Shown: positions 6,973-12,857 of the stretch, one piece after another
How the letters are laid out: every line of letters begins with the position of its first letter
Numbering within the stretch: position 1 is the stretch's first letter
The notes under the pieces: model-generated
Databases searched by the model: none
The model's input: the letters and a program-made list of their open reading frames with translations, nothing else
What the model was told of the DNA's origin: nothing
Translations under genes and position numbers: made by a program
From: Oscillospiraceae bacterium
GTDB taxonomy: Bacteria; Bacillota; Clostridia; Oscillospirales; Ruminococcaceae
Assembly: GCA_009776345.1 (NCBI GenBank)
Contig: WRLS01000046.1
Location: forward strand, 1 to 13,159
DNA: 13,159 bases
Reading direction: 5' to 3'

Positions 6973-8019
6973 TTAGCAGCCTGTGCCGGGGTTGTCGTTG
7001 ACGTTGAACGGGGTGGTGTCGCCGCCGGTGTCGCCGCCGATGTCGAAATCATCGAGATCGTCGTCGTCAAGGTCGTCGAGGTCTTCCGGTCCTTCGTCAA
7101 CATCGATGAGGCCCAGCTCGCCGAAGTCAACAGCGGATGTAGCAACATAGTACACGTCAGCGATCGGGAGGGTGGTGGAATTGCCGCGGCCGATTTCTTT
7201 GTACTCGCCGTCATAAATGAAGTACGTGGCCGGCAGGTTAAGGGCAACGGTCGCGTGCGCGTTTGCGAGGTTGATGTGCTCAAGCTTGTAAACGGTTACG
7301 ATTTCAGGATGTTTCGCCGCAACATCGGCATACCTGTCGTCGTCGAGGCCGTCGGAAACCCAAGCATAAACATCTCTTTCCCTGTAAAGGCGGGTGCTGA
7401 TTTCGAAATCGTCAAAATCGGTGATGATCTTAACCCTGTTGACGTTGGCGGTTGGCTCAATGATGCGATAGAATTTGTCCATGAACACATCTTGCCAGTC
7501 GCCGTTTACGTTAGGCATCCTGCGGGCTTCTTCGAAGTCGCCTTCAAATGTTGCCCTTATACGGTTGACAGCGGTGCCTTTTTCGCGGATTTCAACATTG
7601 AATTTGAAGGGGACTTCTTTTACGCTGACAAGCTTGTCAACAAATTCAATTTTGATGCCCATGAGGCGGGCGCTGCTACCACGGACATCTTCCCACTCAA
7701 GCGATACGTTTTTAACAACAGCAGCGCCTTGGTTCCTCTGCCAGTTAAATACCCAGCCGTCGCTTGCGTTAAATTCGCCGCGGGTGATAGCAGGATCTTT
7801 TTCAAAAAGGATTACGATTTCGTTTTCTACGGTGTTGAAGCCTACTAATTCATAGGTTTCGCCCCACGGCATAGCATCGCCGGATTTAACGCCGTCAATG
7901 TACTCATAATCTTGGCCGCTTGTGCCTAATTCAAAGTCATCAGCGATAGCCGCAAATGTCATTGGCGCAATACTCATCACCAGCGCGGCGACGAGCAGCA
8001 GTGCAAAAATCTTTCTCAT
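6973..8019 (-). CDS. Secreted acidic protein with NPGTG-like C-terminus, function unknown
   Basis: This is a 348-residue protein with a clear signal peptide: Met-Arg-Lys, a hydrophobic core, and likely cleavage after about residue 23 (MTFA-A). I do not recognise the middle, which is rich in predicted beta strands. The C-terminus has an Asp-rich run (EDLDDLDDDDLDDFD) that could bind calcium, then a Gly/Thr linker, and ends exactly at NDNPGTGC followed by two stop codons. NPxTG is a known class of sortase motif, but there is no hydrophobic segment or basic tail after it. The ATG at 8019 is chosen over longer starts because AGGAG lies seven bases upstream and the signal peptide then begins at residue 1. 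Promoter, leader and terminator suggest high expression as a single-gene unit. It may be an abundant exported or wall-associated protein. Confidence 0.85.
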   Translation of the reverse strand: MRKIFALLLVAALVMSIAPMTFAAIADDFELGTSGQDYEYIDGVKSGDAMPWGETYELVGFNTVENEIVILFEKDPAITRGEFNASDGWVFNWQRNQGAAVVKNVSLEWEDVRGSSARLMGIKIEFVDKLVSVKEVPFKFNVEIREKGTAVNRIRATFEGDFEEARRMPNVNGDWQDVFMDKFYRIIEPTANVNRVKIITDFDDFEISTRLYRERDVYAWVSDGLDDDRYADVAAKHPEIVTVYKLEHINLANAHATVALNLPATYFIYDGEYKEIGRGNSTTLPIADVYYVATSAVDFGELGLIDVDEGPEDLDDLDDDDLDDFDIGGDTGGDTTPFNVNDNPGTGC

Positions 8020-8207
8020 GGTAGTTCTCCTTTCGTTTGCACGAATATTTAGTTGTGTTGCGGTGGGTGGCGCGGTTTTGCCCTGCCGCCGGTTACATTT
8101 GCGTAACAGCGCTGTTACACCGCGGCCGGCAAAACGGAAAAGCACACCCACATCCGCCAAGCAACCCTCCGGAGGGACGGTAACTCCAGCCCGTTCCCCG
8201 ATTGCCT
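8020..8207 (-). promoter_or_regulatory. Long structured leader of the secreted protein gene
   Basis: About 188 nt separate the predicted transcription start from the ATG. The leader holds a perfect 16-bp palindrome, GTAACAGCGCTGTTAC at 8103-8118, a CCCTCCGGAGGG palindrome near 8164-8176, and complementary GC-rich blocks (CCGGC and GCCGG around 8090 and 8127) that could enclose the first palindrome. I could not match it to a known riboswitch. It may stabilise the mRNA, control translation, or carry an operator. Confidence 0.5.
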
Positions 8208-8213
8208 AAATGC

Positions 8214-8242
8214 ATTGTAACATATTTGTTATCGAAATGCAA
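8214..8242 (-). promoter_or_regulatory. Strong sigma-70-type promoter of the secreted protein gene
   Basis: On the minus strand TTGCAT (complement of 8237-8242) is followed after exactly 17 bases by TACAAT (complement of 8214-8219). The boxes are embedded in nested inverted repeats, TGCATT/AATGCA outside and GTAACA/TGTTAT inside (8211-8241), which may be an operator overlapping the promoter. Confidence 0.8.
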
Positions 8243-8246
8243 TAGG

Positions 8247-8283
8247 TTTTTTAAATTTTTTTGAAATTTTTTTTATTTTTTTT
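8247..8283 (-). promoter_or_regulatory. Phased A-tracts, UP-element-like, upstream of the secreted protein promoter
   Basis: Four T-runs on the plus strand (8247-8252, 8256-8262, 8267-8274, 8276-8283) are A-tracts on the coding strand of the secreted gene. Their centres are about 9 to 11 bases apart, so they are roughly in phase with the helix, and the nearest is four bases upstream of the -35 box. This is the arrangement of an UP element and of intrinsically curved DNA, and predicts strong transcription. Confidence 0.65.
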
Positions 8284-8318
8284 GGGAGAGGGGGAAAATG
8301 GCGTAGGTATGCGGGGAA

Positions 8319-8368
8319 ACAACCCCCGCCGCCCGCAGGCGGCTCCCCCTTCGTGCGCGAAGGGGGCA
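8319..8368 (-). repeat. CCCCCTTCG double-hairpin repeat, inverted copy
   Basis: Read on the minus strand it contains CCCCCTTCGCGCACGAAGGG (the start of a 22-base hairpin) followed by a GCCGCC/GGCGGC hairpin and GGGGGTTG. It matches the units at 11703, 11982 and 12705 with few differences. It sits between the A-tracts and the activase operon, so most of 8285-8512 holds this repeat and no gene. Confidence 0.8.
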
Positions 8369-8512
8369 GGGATACCCCTACATAAAAAATCGTGTCACTC
8401 CCTGCAACACAATTTAATTTATTTCACCTCCCCCCGCCATTATTTCCTGCGTATTTCCGGTAATACTAACCATACAGCAACTGCAAATCCCGGGAAAGGA
8501 ACGGCGTCAGCT

Positions 8513-9418
8513 ATGACAATCGGCATACCTAAAGCACTTTTATACTACAGATACGGCGTAATGTGGGAGGTTTTTTTCACAGCGCTCGGTTGCAAAATAC
8601 TCATCGGCCCGGATACAGGCCGCGCGATTATGGAGGAAGGTATCGCCTTGTCTGCCGGGGAATGTTGTCTGCCCTCTAAAATTTTTTTAGGCCACGCCGC
8701 AAATCTTATCGGCAAATGTGACCGCATACTCGTCCCGCGCTTTGAGCGCACAGCGGCGGACGAGGAATTCTGTGTGCGTTTTTGGGGCTTGCCGGATGTC
8801 GTGCGGGGGACACTGCCGGGCGCGGACATCCTGTCCTACAACCTTGCGGGGGATGAGCGGGCGGGCTTTATAAAGCTGGGCGCGCAGCTCGGCTTTGGCC
8901 TTACTAAAACCCTGCGGGCATACCAAAAAGCCAAAAAGGCACAGCAAAACGCCGACGCGGCGGCAATGGCGCGGCAAAACCTGCTTCTTTCCGGGGGCGG
9001 CATGAAAATACTCGCAGCCGCCCACCCCTATATCATCCACGATAAATACATCGGCGCGCCAATACTTCGCATAATGGAGGATTGCGGGGCGCGGCCTGTC
9101 TTTGCGGAGCATTGCAACAGGCTTCTGTGCAGGCGGCGCTCCAAAAAACTTTCCCGCGATTTGTACTGGACGGTAAACAAGGAGATACTCGGCGCGGCGG
9201 TGCATCTTACCGGGAAAATCAGCGGCGTTATTTTTATTTCGGCGTTCCCCTGCGGGACAGACAGCCTCGCGGCCGAGCTTGCTTTGCGGCGTATGCGCGA
9301 TATCCCCGCCGCGCACATCATCCTCGACGAGCAGTCGGGGGAGGCGGGCCTGCAGACCCGCATCGAATGCTTTACCGAAATTTTACGCGAAAGGGGAAAA
9401 CCCTCCGTTGCGTCCTAA
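8513..9418 (+). CDS. Acyl-CoA dehydratase activase-related protein (DUF2229/HgdB-like), first paralogue
   Basis: This 301-residue cytoplasmic protein is of the type found with, or fused to, 2-hydroxyacyl-CoA dehydratase activators in Clostridia. It begins MTIGIPKALLYYRYG, has the GECCLPSKIFLGHA segment typical of the N-terminal DUF2229 region, then LVPRFE, and later FPCGTDSLAAEL. It ends with DEQSGEAGLQTRIECF, a family signature. The ATG at 8513 is chosen because the family begins with this strand and because the longer reading frame upstream runs through a repeat and poly-T DNA. AAAGGA lies about 12 bases upstream, rather far. It overlaps the next gene slightly and shares the C-terminal signature with it, so the two are paralogues. 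Its reaction is not known; it probably binds an iron-sulfur cluster or works with the ATPase encoded third. Confidence 0.85.
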   Translation: MTIGIPKALLYYRYGVMWEVFFTALGCKILIGPDTGRAIMEEGIALSAGECCLPSKIFLGHAANLIGKCDRILVPRFERTAADEEFCVRFWGLPDVVRGTLPGADILSYNLAGDERAGFIKLGAQLGFGLTKTLRAYQKAKKAQQNADAAAMARQNLLLSGGGMKILAAAHPYIIHDKYIGAPILRIMEDCGARPVFAEHCNRLLCRRRSKKLSRDLYWTVNKEILGAAVHLTGKISGVIFISAFPCGTDSLAAELALRRMRDIPAAHIILDEQSGEAGLQTRIECFTEILRERGKPSVAS

Positions 9419-10493
9419 ATCCGTTATAAGCTGCCCGCATATGGGCAGTTATCACATTATATTCGGGCAGCTCCTGCGGAGGCTTTTCCCCGATGCGCAG
9501 GTCCTTATGCCGCCGCCGATCACCCAAAAAACCGTTGATATCGGCGGCAGGTACAGCCCCGATTTTGTCTGCGCGCCTTTTAAACTGAACCTCGGCAATT
9601 ATATCGAAGCGCTCGAAGCCGGGGCGAATACGCTTTTTCAATCCGGGCTGGGCTGCCGCTACGGCTACTACGGTGAACTGCAGGAGCAGATTCTGCGCGA
9701 CCTCGGCTACGATTTTACGTTTGTATGCCTTTCCCGCCAACGCGCAAGGCCGCTTGCCGTGTCCGCGATACTTCGCGGCGCGGGATGCCCGCTGCCCGCC
9801 CATAAAATCGGCGCGGCCTTTTACCTGGCGGCGAAAAGCGCAAAAATCCTCGATGAATATGAATATTGGATGCGGGAGAATGTAGGGTTTGAAGCTGTCC
9901 CCGGCTCCTGCGCGGCGATACATGAAAACCTGCTTAATGCGCTCTCCCGCGCGTTTTGCCTGCGCGACCTGCGATCGGCGCAGTCTTACGCGGCCCGTGC
10001 AATAAGCAAAATCAAGCTCAACAGACCCGAAAACCCCCTGCGCGTGGGGATCGTCGGCGATTTGTATACATTGATGGAGCCTTCCGGAAATTTTTATTTA
10101 GAAAAACAGCTCGCGCGGGAGGGGGTTGCCGTCAGCAGAATAATGGGGCTGTGTTTTTTGCTCACACCGAAAAACCGCCGGCGGCTTATCGGTGAAAGCG
10201 GCGGCTATCTAATGTACCCGGTGGGCGCGAACGGCGCGGACAGCGTGTCCCAAAGCCTTTCCTACGCTCGCATGGGCTACGACGGCATCCTGCATATAAA
10301 ATCATTCGGCTGTATCCCCGAGCTGAACGCCGCCCCCGCGCTTGCCAACCTCTGCGGGGATGAGGGCATCCCGATTTTGGAGCTGAGCTTTGACTGCCAC
10401 ACAAGCCGCGCGGGGACAGAAACCCGCATCGAAGCGTTCGCCGATATGCTTAGGAGGAAACGGGATGCAAAAATCCGCACGCCTGGGGCTTGA
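9408..10493 (+). CDS. Acyl-CoA dehydratase activase-related protein (DUF2229/HgdB-like), second paralogue
   Basis: This protein has 361 residues if started at the TTG at 9408, or 350 from the ATG at 9441. I prefer TTG because related proteins carry a [FC]PHMG segment just inside the N-terminus (SCPHMGSYHI at 8-17 here), which the ATG start would cut through. AGGGG lies 11 bases upstream. Visible family segments are SPDFVCAPFKLNLGNYIEAL, then SGLGCRYGYYGELQ, and a C-terminal FGCIPELNAAP followed by DCHTSRAGTETRIEAF. With TTG the gene overlaps the end of the previous gene by 11 bases, and its own end overlaps the ATPase gene by 29 bases. This suggests coupled translation and a stoichiometric complex. 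In many Clostridia the equivalent regions are parts of one very long polypeptide together with the ATPase. Confidence 0.85.
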   Translation: MRPKSVISCPHMGSYHIIFGQLLRRLFPDAQVLMPPPITQKTVDIGGRYSPDFVCAPFKLNLGNYIEALEAGANTLFQSGLGCRYGYYGELQEQILRDLGYDFTFVCLSRQRARPLAVSAILRGAGCPLPAHKIGAAFYLAAKSAKILDEYEYWMRENVGFEAVPGSCAAIHENLLNALSRAFCLRDLRSAQSYAARAISKIKLNRPENPLRVGIVGDLYTLMEPSGNFYLEKQLAREGVAVSRIMGLCFLLTPKNRRRLIGESGGYLMYPVGANGADSVSQSLSYARMGYDGILHIKSFGCIPELNAAPALANLCGDEGIPILELSFDCHTSRAGTETRIEAFADMLRRKRDAKIRTPGA

Positions 10494-11406
10494 CATCGGC
10501 TCGGTTTCAACCAAAGCCGTGGTCACGGACGAAGACGGCGCGATCCTCGCGTCCTCGTATCTTTGGACACAGGGCGGCCCCGTACCCGCCGTAAAAGAAG
10601 CCCTGCGCGAACTGCGGGAAAAACTCCCGCGGGATGTAAAAATCGTGTGCGTGGGCGTGACAGGGTCGGCAAGGCGGCTGATCGGCGCAATGCTGGAAGC
10701 GGACGCCGTAAAAAATGAAATCACCGCGCACGCGGCAGGGACACTTTCCCGTTACCCGGATACGCGGACGATTTTAGAAATAGGCGGGCAGGATTCAAAA
10801 ATCATTTTGCTGGATGAGGGCATCGTCACAGACTACGCCATGAACAGCCTGTGCGCCGCAGGGACAGGCGCGTTCCTTTCCGCGCAGGCAAAGCGACTCG
10901 GCATGGAAATCGAGGAGCTTGGCGCCGCCGCGCTTAGGTCACGCCGCCCTTCCAAAATCGCCGCGCGCTGCTCGGTCTTCGCCGAATCCGACATGATCCA
11001 TAAGGCACAAACCGGCCACAGCCGCGAGGACCTTGTAGCGGGGCTGTGCCGCGCCGTTGTTTTAAGCTTTCTGAATAACGTCGGCAAGGGCAAGCGTATC
11101 AGGGGGCCTGTTGTTTTTCAAGGCGGCGTCAGCAAAAACATAGGCGTGCTGAGCGCGTTCAGGGCGGAGCTTGCGCAGGAGATCCATGTTGACGTAAACT
11201 CGCATCTGATGGGCGCGGTGGGCGCGTCAATACTGGCGGACAGCGGCAAACGCCGCCGAGCAGAATTTGACTTCAGCGTCGCCGACATCCCATTCAGCAC
11301 ACAGGCAAAGGAGTGCGCGGGCTGCGCCAACTCCTGCGAGGTCGTTTCCATCCATAAAGACGGCGAGCTTCTGGACCGCTTCGGCGCGCGATGCGGCGGC
11401 GCGTAG
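10465..11406 (+). CDS. BcrA/BadF-type ATPase, 2-hydroxyacyl-CoA dehydratase activator component
   Basis: This 313-residue protein is of the ASKHA-fold activator family (HgdC, BadF, BcrA), which uses ATP to inject a low-potential electron into a partner iron-sulfur protein. Visible are the first phosphate motif GLDIGSVSTK (8-17), ILEIGGQDSK, LCAAGTGAF and VVFQGGVSKN. The two cysteines that in the Acidaminococcus activator hold the [4Fe-4S] cluster between the subunits are present as Cys130 and Cys169, with the 39-residue spacing I recall for that protein. A C-terminal tail CAGCANSC (Cys284, 287, 291) adds a second possible metal site that simple activators lack. The ATG at 10465 has a perfect AGGAGG seven bases upstream. 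No dehydratase subunits are in the window, so the physiological target is unknown. Confidence 0.93.
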   Translation: MQKSARLGLDIGSVSTKAVVTDEDGAILASSYLWTQGGPVPAVKEALRELREKLPRDVKIVCVGVTGSARRLIGAMLEADAVKNEITAHAAGTLSRYPDTRTILEIGGQDSKIILLDEGIVTDYAMNSLCAAGTGAFLSAQAKRLGMEIEELGAAALRSRRPSKIAARCSVFAESDMIHKAQTGHSREDLVAGLCRAVVLSFLNNVGKGKRIRGPVVFQGGVSKNIGVLSAFRAELAQEIHVDVNSHLMGAVGASILADSGKRRRAEFDFSVADIPFSTQAKECAGCANSCEVVSIHKDGELLDRFGARCGGA

Positions 11407-11412
11407 CGCCGC

Positions 11413-11504
11413 AGGATTGAGGATTTAGGTTATAGGTTTTAGGAAAAGGAAGGAACTACAAATTCCCTCCCTTCCTACAACCTAAATCCTAAAACCTCAA
11501 TCCT
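11413..11504. repeat. Heptad palindrome, copy 1
   Basis: Left arm 11413-11443: four 7-bp units of the type AGGNTTN plus AGG. Right arm 11474-11504: four units of the type CCTNAAN plus CCT. The core between them is purine-rich then pyrimidine-rich (GGAAGGAACTACAAATTCCC and on) and itself nearly palindromic. It starts seven bases after the stop codon of the activator gene. The right arm runs directly through GCCGAAGG into the MITE-like element. Confidence 0.8.
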
Positions 11505-11512
11505 GCCGAAGG

Positions 11513-11691
11513 CAAAACACCCGTCACGAAGCGATAAATCGCTCCGCGCCACCCTCTTTAAAAAAGAGGGTAAGGTTATAATAAGATTTATTCTTTCACA
11601 ATAAAATCACAAAACAACCGTAGGACGTACCCTCTTTTTTAAAGAGGGTGGCACCGTGACGAACTTGTTCGTTACGGTGACGGGTGTTTTG
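11513..11691. repeat. 179-bp MITE-like inverted-repeat element, copy B
   Basis: It has the same perfect 14-bp ends as copy A (11513-11526 and 11678-11691) and the same two inner CCCTCTTT hairpins. The middle is similar (GATTTATTCTTTCA, then CCGTAGGACGT and CCCTCTTTTTTAAAGAGGG). The outer hairpins differ in sequence between the copies but keep pairing: here GAAGCGATAAATCGCT on the left and CCGTGACGAACTTGTTCGTT on the right. Fourteen bases of left flank (AATCCTGCCGAAGG) are also shared with copy A. Confidence 0.8.
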
Positions 11692-11702
11692 CCCTTTCCT
11701 CG

Positions 11703-11762
11703 CCCCCTTCGCGCACGAAGGGGGTGCCGCCCGCAGGCGGCGGGGGTTGTGCCTTTGGCAGG
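11703..11762 (+). repeat. CCCCCTTCG double-hairpin repeat, copy 1
   Basis: A CCCCCTTCG/CGAAGGGGG hairpin (11703-11724) is followed by a GCCGCC/GGCGGC hairpin, GGGGGTTG and GCCTTTGGCAGGA. It is identical to 11982-12041 except for one base in about 60. Confidence 0.85.
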
Positions 11763-11844
11763 ATATAGGTTTCAGGATTCAAGAAAGGGAAGAAACGACA
11801 AATTCCTTCCCTTCATAAAACCTCAATCCTAAAACCTCAAACCT
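11760..11844. repeat. Heptad palindrome, copy 2
   Basis: Left arm: three units, AGGATAT, AGGTTTC, AGGATTC (11760-11780). The core GGGAAGAAACGACAAATTCC follows, then a degenerate unit CATAAAA and the right arm CCTCAAT, CCTAAAA, CCTCAAA, CCT (11821-11844). It is shorter and more worn than the copies on either side. Confidence 0.75.
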
Positions 11845-11854
11845 GCCGCAGGCC

Positions 11855-11890
11855 GTAGGGGACGGCAATCTGCCGCCCGCATGGTACAAC
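11855..11890 (+). repeat. GTAGGGG-type GC hairpin repeat
   Basis: It begins GTAGGGGACGGC and forms a CGGCAATCTGCCG stem-loop. The ending CCGCATGGTACAA resembles CCGCATTGTACGA of the unit at 11916. Confidence 0.65.
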
Positions 11891-11915
11891 CCAATCCAAT
11901 AAAAAACCGCAATCC

Positions 11916-11954
11916 GTAGGGGCGACCCTTGCGGTCGCCCGCATTGTACGATGC
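11916..11954 (+). repeat. GTAGGGG-type GC hairpin repeat
   Basis: It matches 6777-6815 with one mismatch over 39 bases. The GGGCGACC/GGTCGCCC stem is fully paired here; the G-to-T change in the other copy is the single difference. Confidence 0.75.
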
Positions 11955-11981
11955 GCCACGTTAATTCGTATCCATCCCCTG

Positions 11982-12041
11982 CCCCCTTCGCGCACGAAGG
12001 GGGTGCCGCCCGCAGGCGGCGGGGGTTGTGCCTTCGGCAGG
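11982..12041 (+). repeat. CCCCCTTCG double-hairpin repeat, copy 2
   Basis: It is near-identical to 11703-11762 and is followed directly by a heptad palindrome, as that copy is. The order double-hairpin, GCCTTCGGC, heptad palindrome is therefore itself repeated as a composite of about 150 bp. Confidence 0.85.
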
Positions 12042-12130
12042 ATTTAGGATTGAGGATTTAGGCTTTAGGAAAGGGAAGAAACGACAAATTCCTTCCCTTC
12101 CTAAAACCTATATCCTAAAACCTCAATCCT
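12039..12130. repeat. Heptad palindrome, copy 3
   Basis: Left arm 12039-12069: AGGATTT, AGGATTG, AGGATTT, AGGCTTT, AGG. Core with GGGAAGAAACGACAAATTCC. Right arm 12100-12130: CCTAAAA, CCTATAT, CCTAAAA, CCTCAAT, CCT. The right arm ends at a CGCGC palindrome just before the bactofilin stop codon. Confidence 0.8.
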
Positions 12131-12144
12131 GCGCGCTTCGCGCG

Positions 12145-12558
12145 CTACGCAAACAATTCCAGCATACCTTCCTCTTTTTTCAGATAATAACTGTCCGCGG
12201 GCATTTTTTCGGCGTTGGCAAAACACGCCGCCGTAATGCTCGCGCCTTCGTCTATAATCAGCTTGCCCGCCTGTATGCGCCCGATAATTTTTGCCCCGGA
12301 TGTAATATGCAGGGTACCGGAAATCTCAATTTCGCCCTTGCAATAGCCCGAAATCGTCGCCCCCGCGGCCCTTATATCGCCCTCCAGCCTTCCCTCCGGG
12401 CTGATTATCAAATGCCCCTCCAGCTCTACCAGGCCGGTTACATTCCCGTCAATGCGCACATTCCCCAGGCCCTTGAGCGTGACGCTCTCCAAATGGATCG
12501 CCTTACCTATGACCGTATCCACGCCCGCTTTCGATGCGGCGGCTTCTTTTTTAAACAC
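12145..12558 (-). CDS. Bactofilin (polymer-forming cytoskeletal protein)
   Basis: This 137-residue protein is almost entirely one bactofilin domain, a short right-handed beta-helix that polymerises without nucleotides into filaments or sheets near the membrane and helps set cell shape or position wall enzymes. The repeating pattern is clear from about residue 15 to 115: VRIDGNVTGLVEL, ISPEGRLEGDIRA, GYCKGEIEISGTL, GAKIIGRIQA and IIDEGASITA. The N-terminus MFKKE is typical and no membrane segment is present. The start is GTG at 12556-12558, supported by AGGGGAGG five bases upstream; no ATG is available nearby. It stands alone, converging on the activase operon across a repeat island. Its promoter is visible upstream. 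Confidence 0.92.
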   Translation of the reverse strand: MFKKEAAASKAGVDTVIGKAIHLESVTLKGLGNVRIDGNVTGLVELEGHLIISPEGRLEGDIRAAGATISGYCKGEIEISGTLHITSGAKIIGRIQAGKLIIDEGASITAACFANAEKMPADSYYLKKEEGMLELFA

Positions 12559-12633
12559 GGGAGCCTCCCCTTCCGAAATAAAAATCTATATTTTCAAACG
12601 GCCAAAAAATCTATGCGATTATTATCTTACTAT

Positions 12634-12662
12634 ATCATATCAGATATTTCGAGGGATTGCAA
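12634..12662 (-). promoter_or_regulatory. Sigma-70-type promoter of the bactofilin gene
   Basis: On the minus strand TTGCAA (12657-12662) and TATGAT (complement of 12634-12639) are separated by exactly 17 bases. The predicted leader is about 70 nt. Confidence 0.7.
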
Positions 12663-12673
12663 ATAATATCTCT

Positions 12674-12698
12674 GTAGGGGCGGCAATCTGCCGCCCGC
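12674..12698 (+). repeat. GTAGGGG-type GC hairpin repeat
   Basis: GTAGGGGCGGCAATCTGCCG and the following CCCGC form a GGGCGGC/GCCGCCC stem. It lies upstream of the bactofilin promoter and next to a CCCCCTTCG repeat. Confidence 0.7.
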
Positions 12699-12704
12699 TT
12701 TTTG

Positions 12705-12751
12705 CCCCCTTCGCGCACGAAGGGGGTGCCGCCCGCAGGCGGCGGGGGTTG
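12705..12751 (+). repeat. CCCCCTTCG double-hairpin repeat, copy 3
   Basis: The 22-base hairpin at 12705-12726 and the following GCCGCC/GGCGGC hairpin and GGGGGTTG are the same as at 11703 and 11982. The GCCTTCGGC tail and heptads are missing here. Confidence 0.85.
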
Positions 12752-12763
12752 CTCCCGCAAATT

Positions 12764-12801
12764 CCCCTCCTTGGAGGGGTGGCGCGTATGCGCCGGGGTG
12801 G
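12764..12801 (+). repeat. Separate GC-rich double hairpin
   Basis: CCCCTCC/GGAGGGG followed by GGCGCGTATGCGCC. It is a different palindromic unit, seen once in the window, and continues the repeat island between the bactofilin promoter and the insertion sequence. Confidence 0.5.
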
Positions 12802-12857
12802 TTTGTAACGCGATTTTATCTTCAATTATTTTTCACCGCTCAAGCCGCGGGGGCAAG

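Noticed and set aside
6925..7848. Plus-strand reading frame of 307 codons opposite the secreted protein gene
   Set aside because: It begins inside the terminator hairpin, has no ribosome binding site and mirrors the secreted protein, which has a signal peptide, promoter and good start.
8020..8207. Known riboswitch (c-di-GMP, ydaO/c-di-AMP, TPP considered)
   Set aside because: The conserved core sequences I remember for these classes are not present in order; left as an unassigned structured leader.
8261..8512. Extended N-terminus for the first activase-related protein
   Set aside because: The extra 84 residues are read from poly-T DNA and a palindromic repeat and do not resemble the family; the ATG at 8513 matches the expected first strand.
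11413..12130. Telomere-like repeats, because AGGATTT resembles TTTAGGG
   Set aside because: Units are degenerate, short, occur in both orientations and lie between bacterial genes; the likeness is only in period and composition.
11407..12144. CRISPR array
   Set aside because: Repeats are present, but they are palindromic modules of unequal length with no regular spacers and no cas genes.
12028..12666. Plus-strand reading frame of 212 codons across the bactofilin gene
   Set aside because: It starts in a heptad repeat and is antisense to a clear bactofilin.
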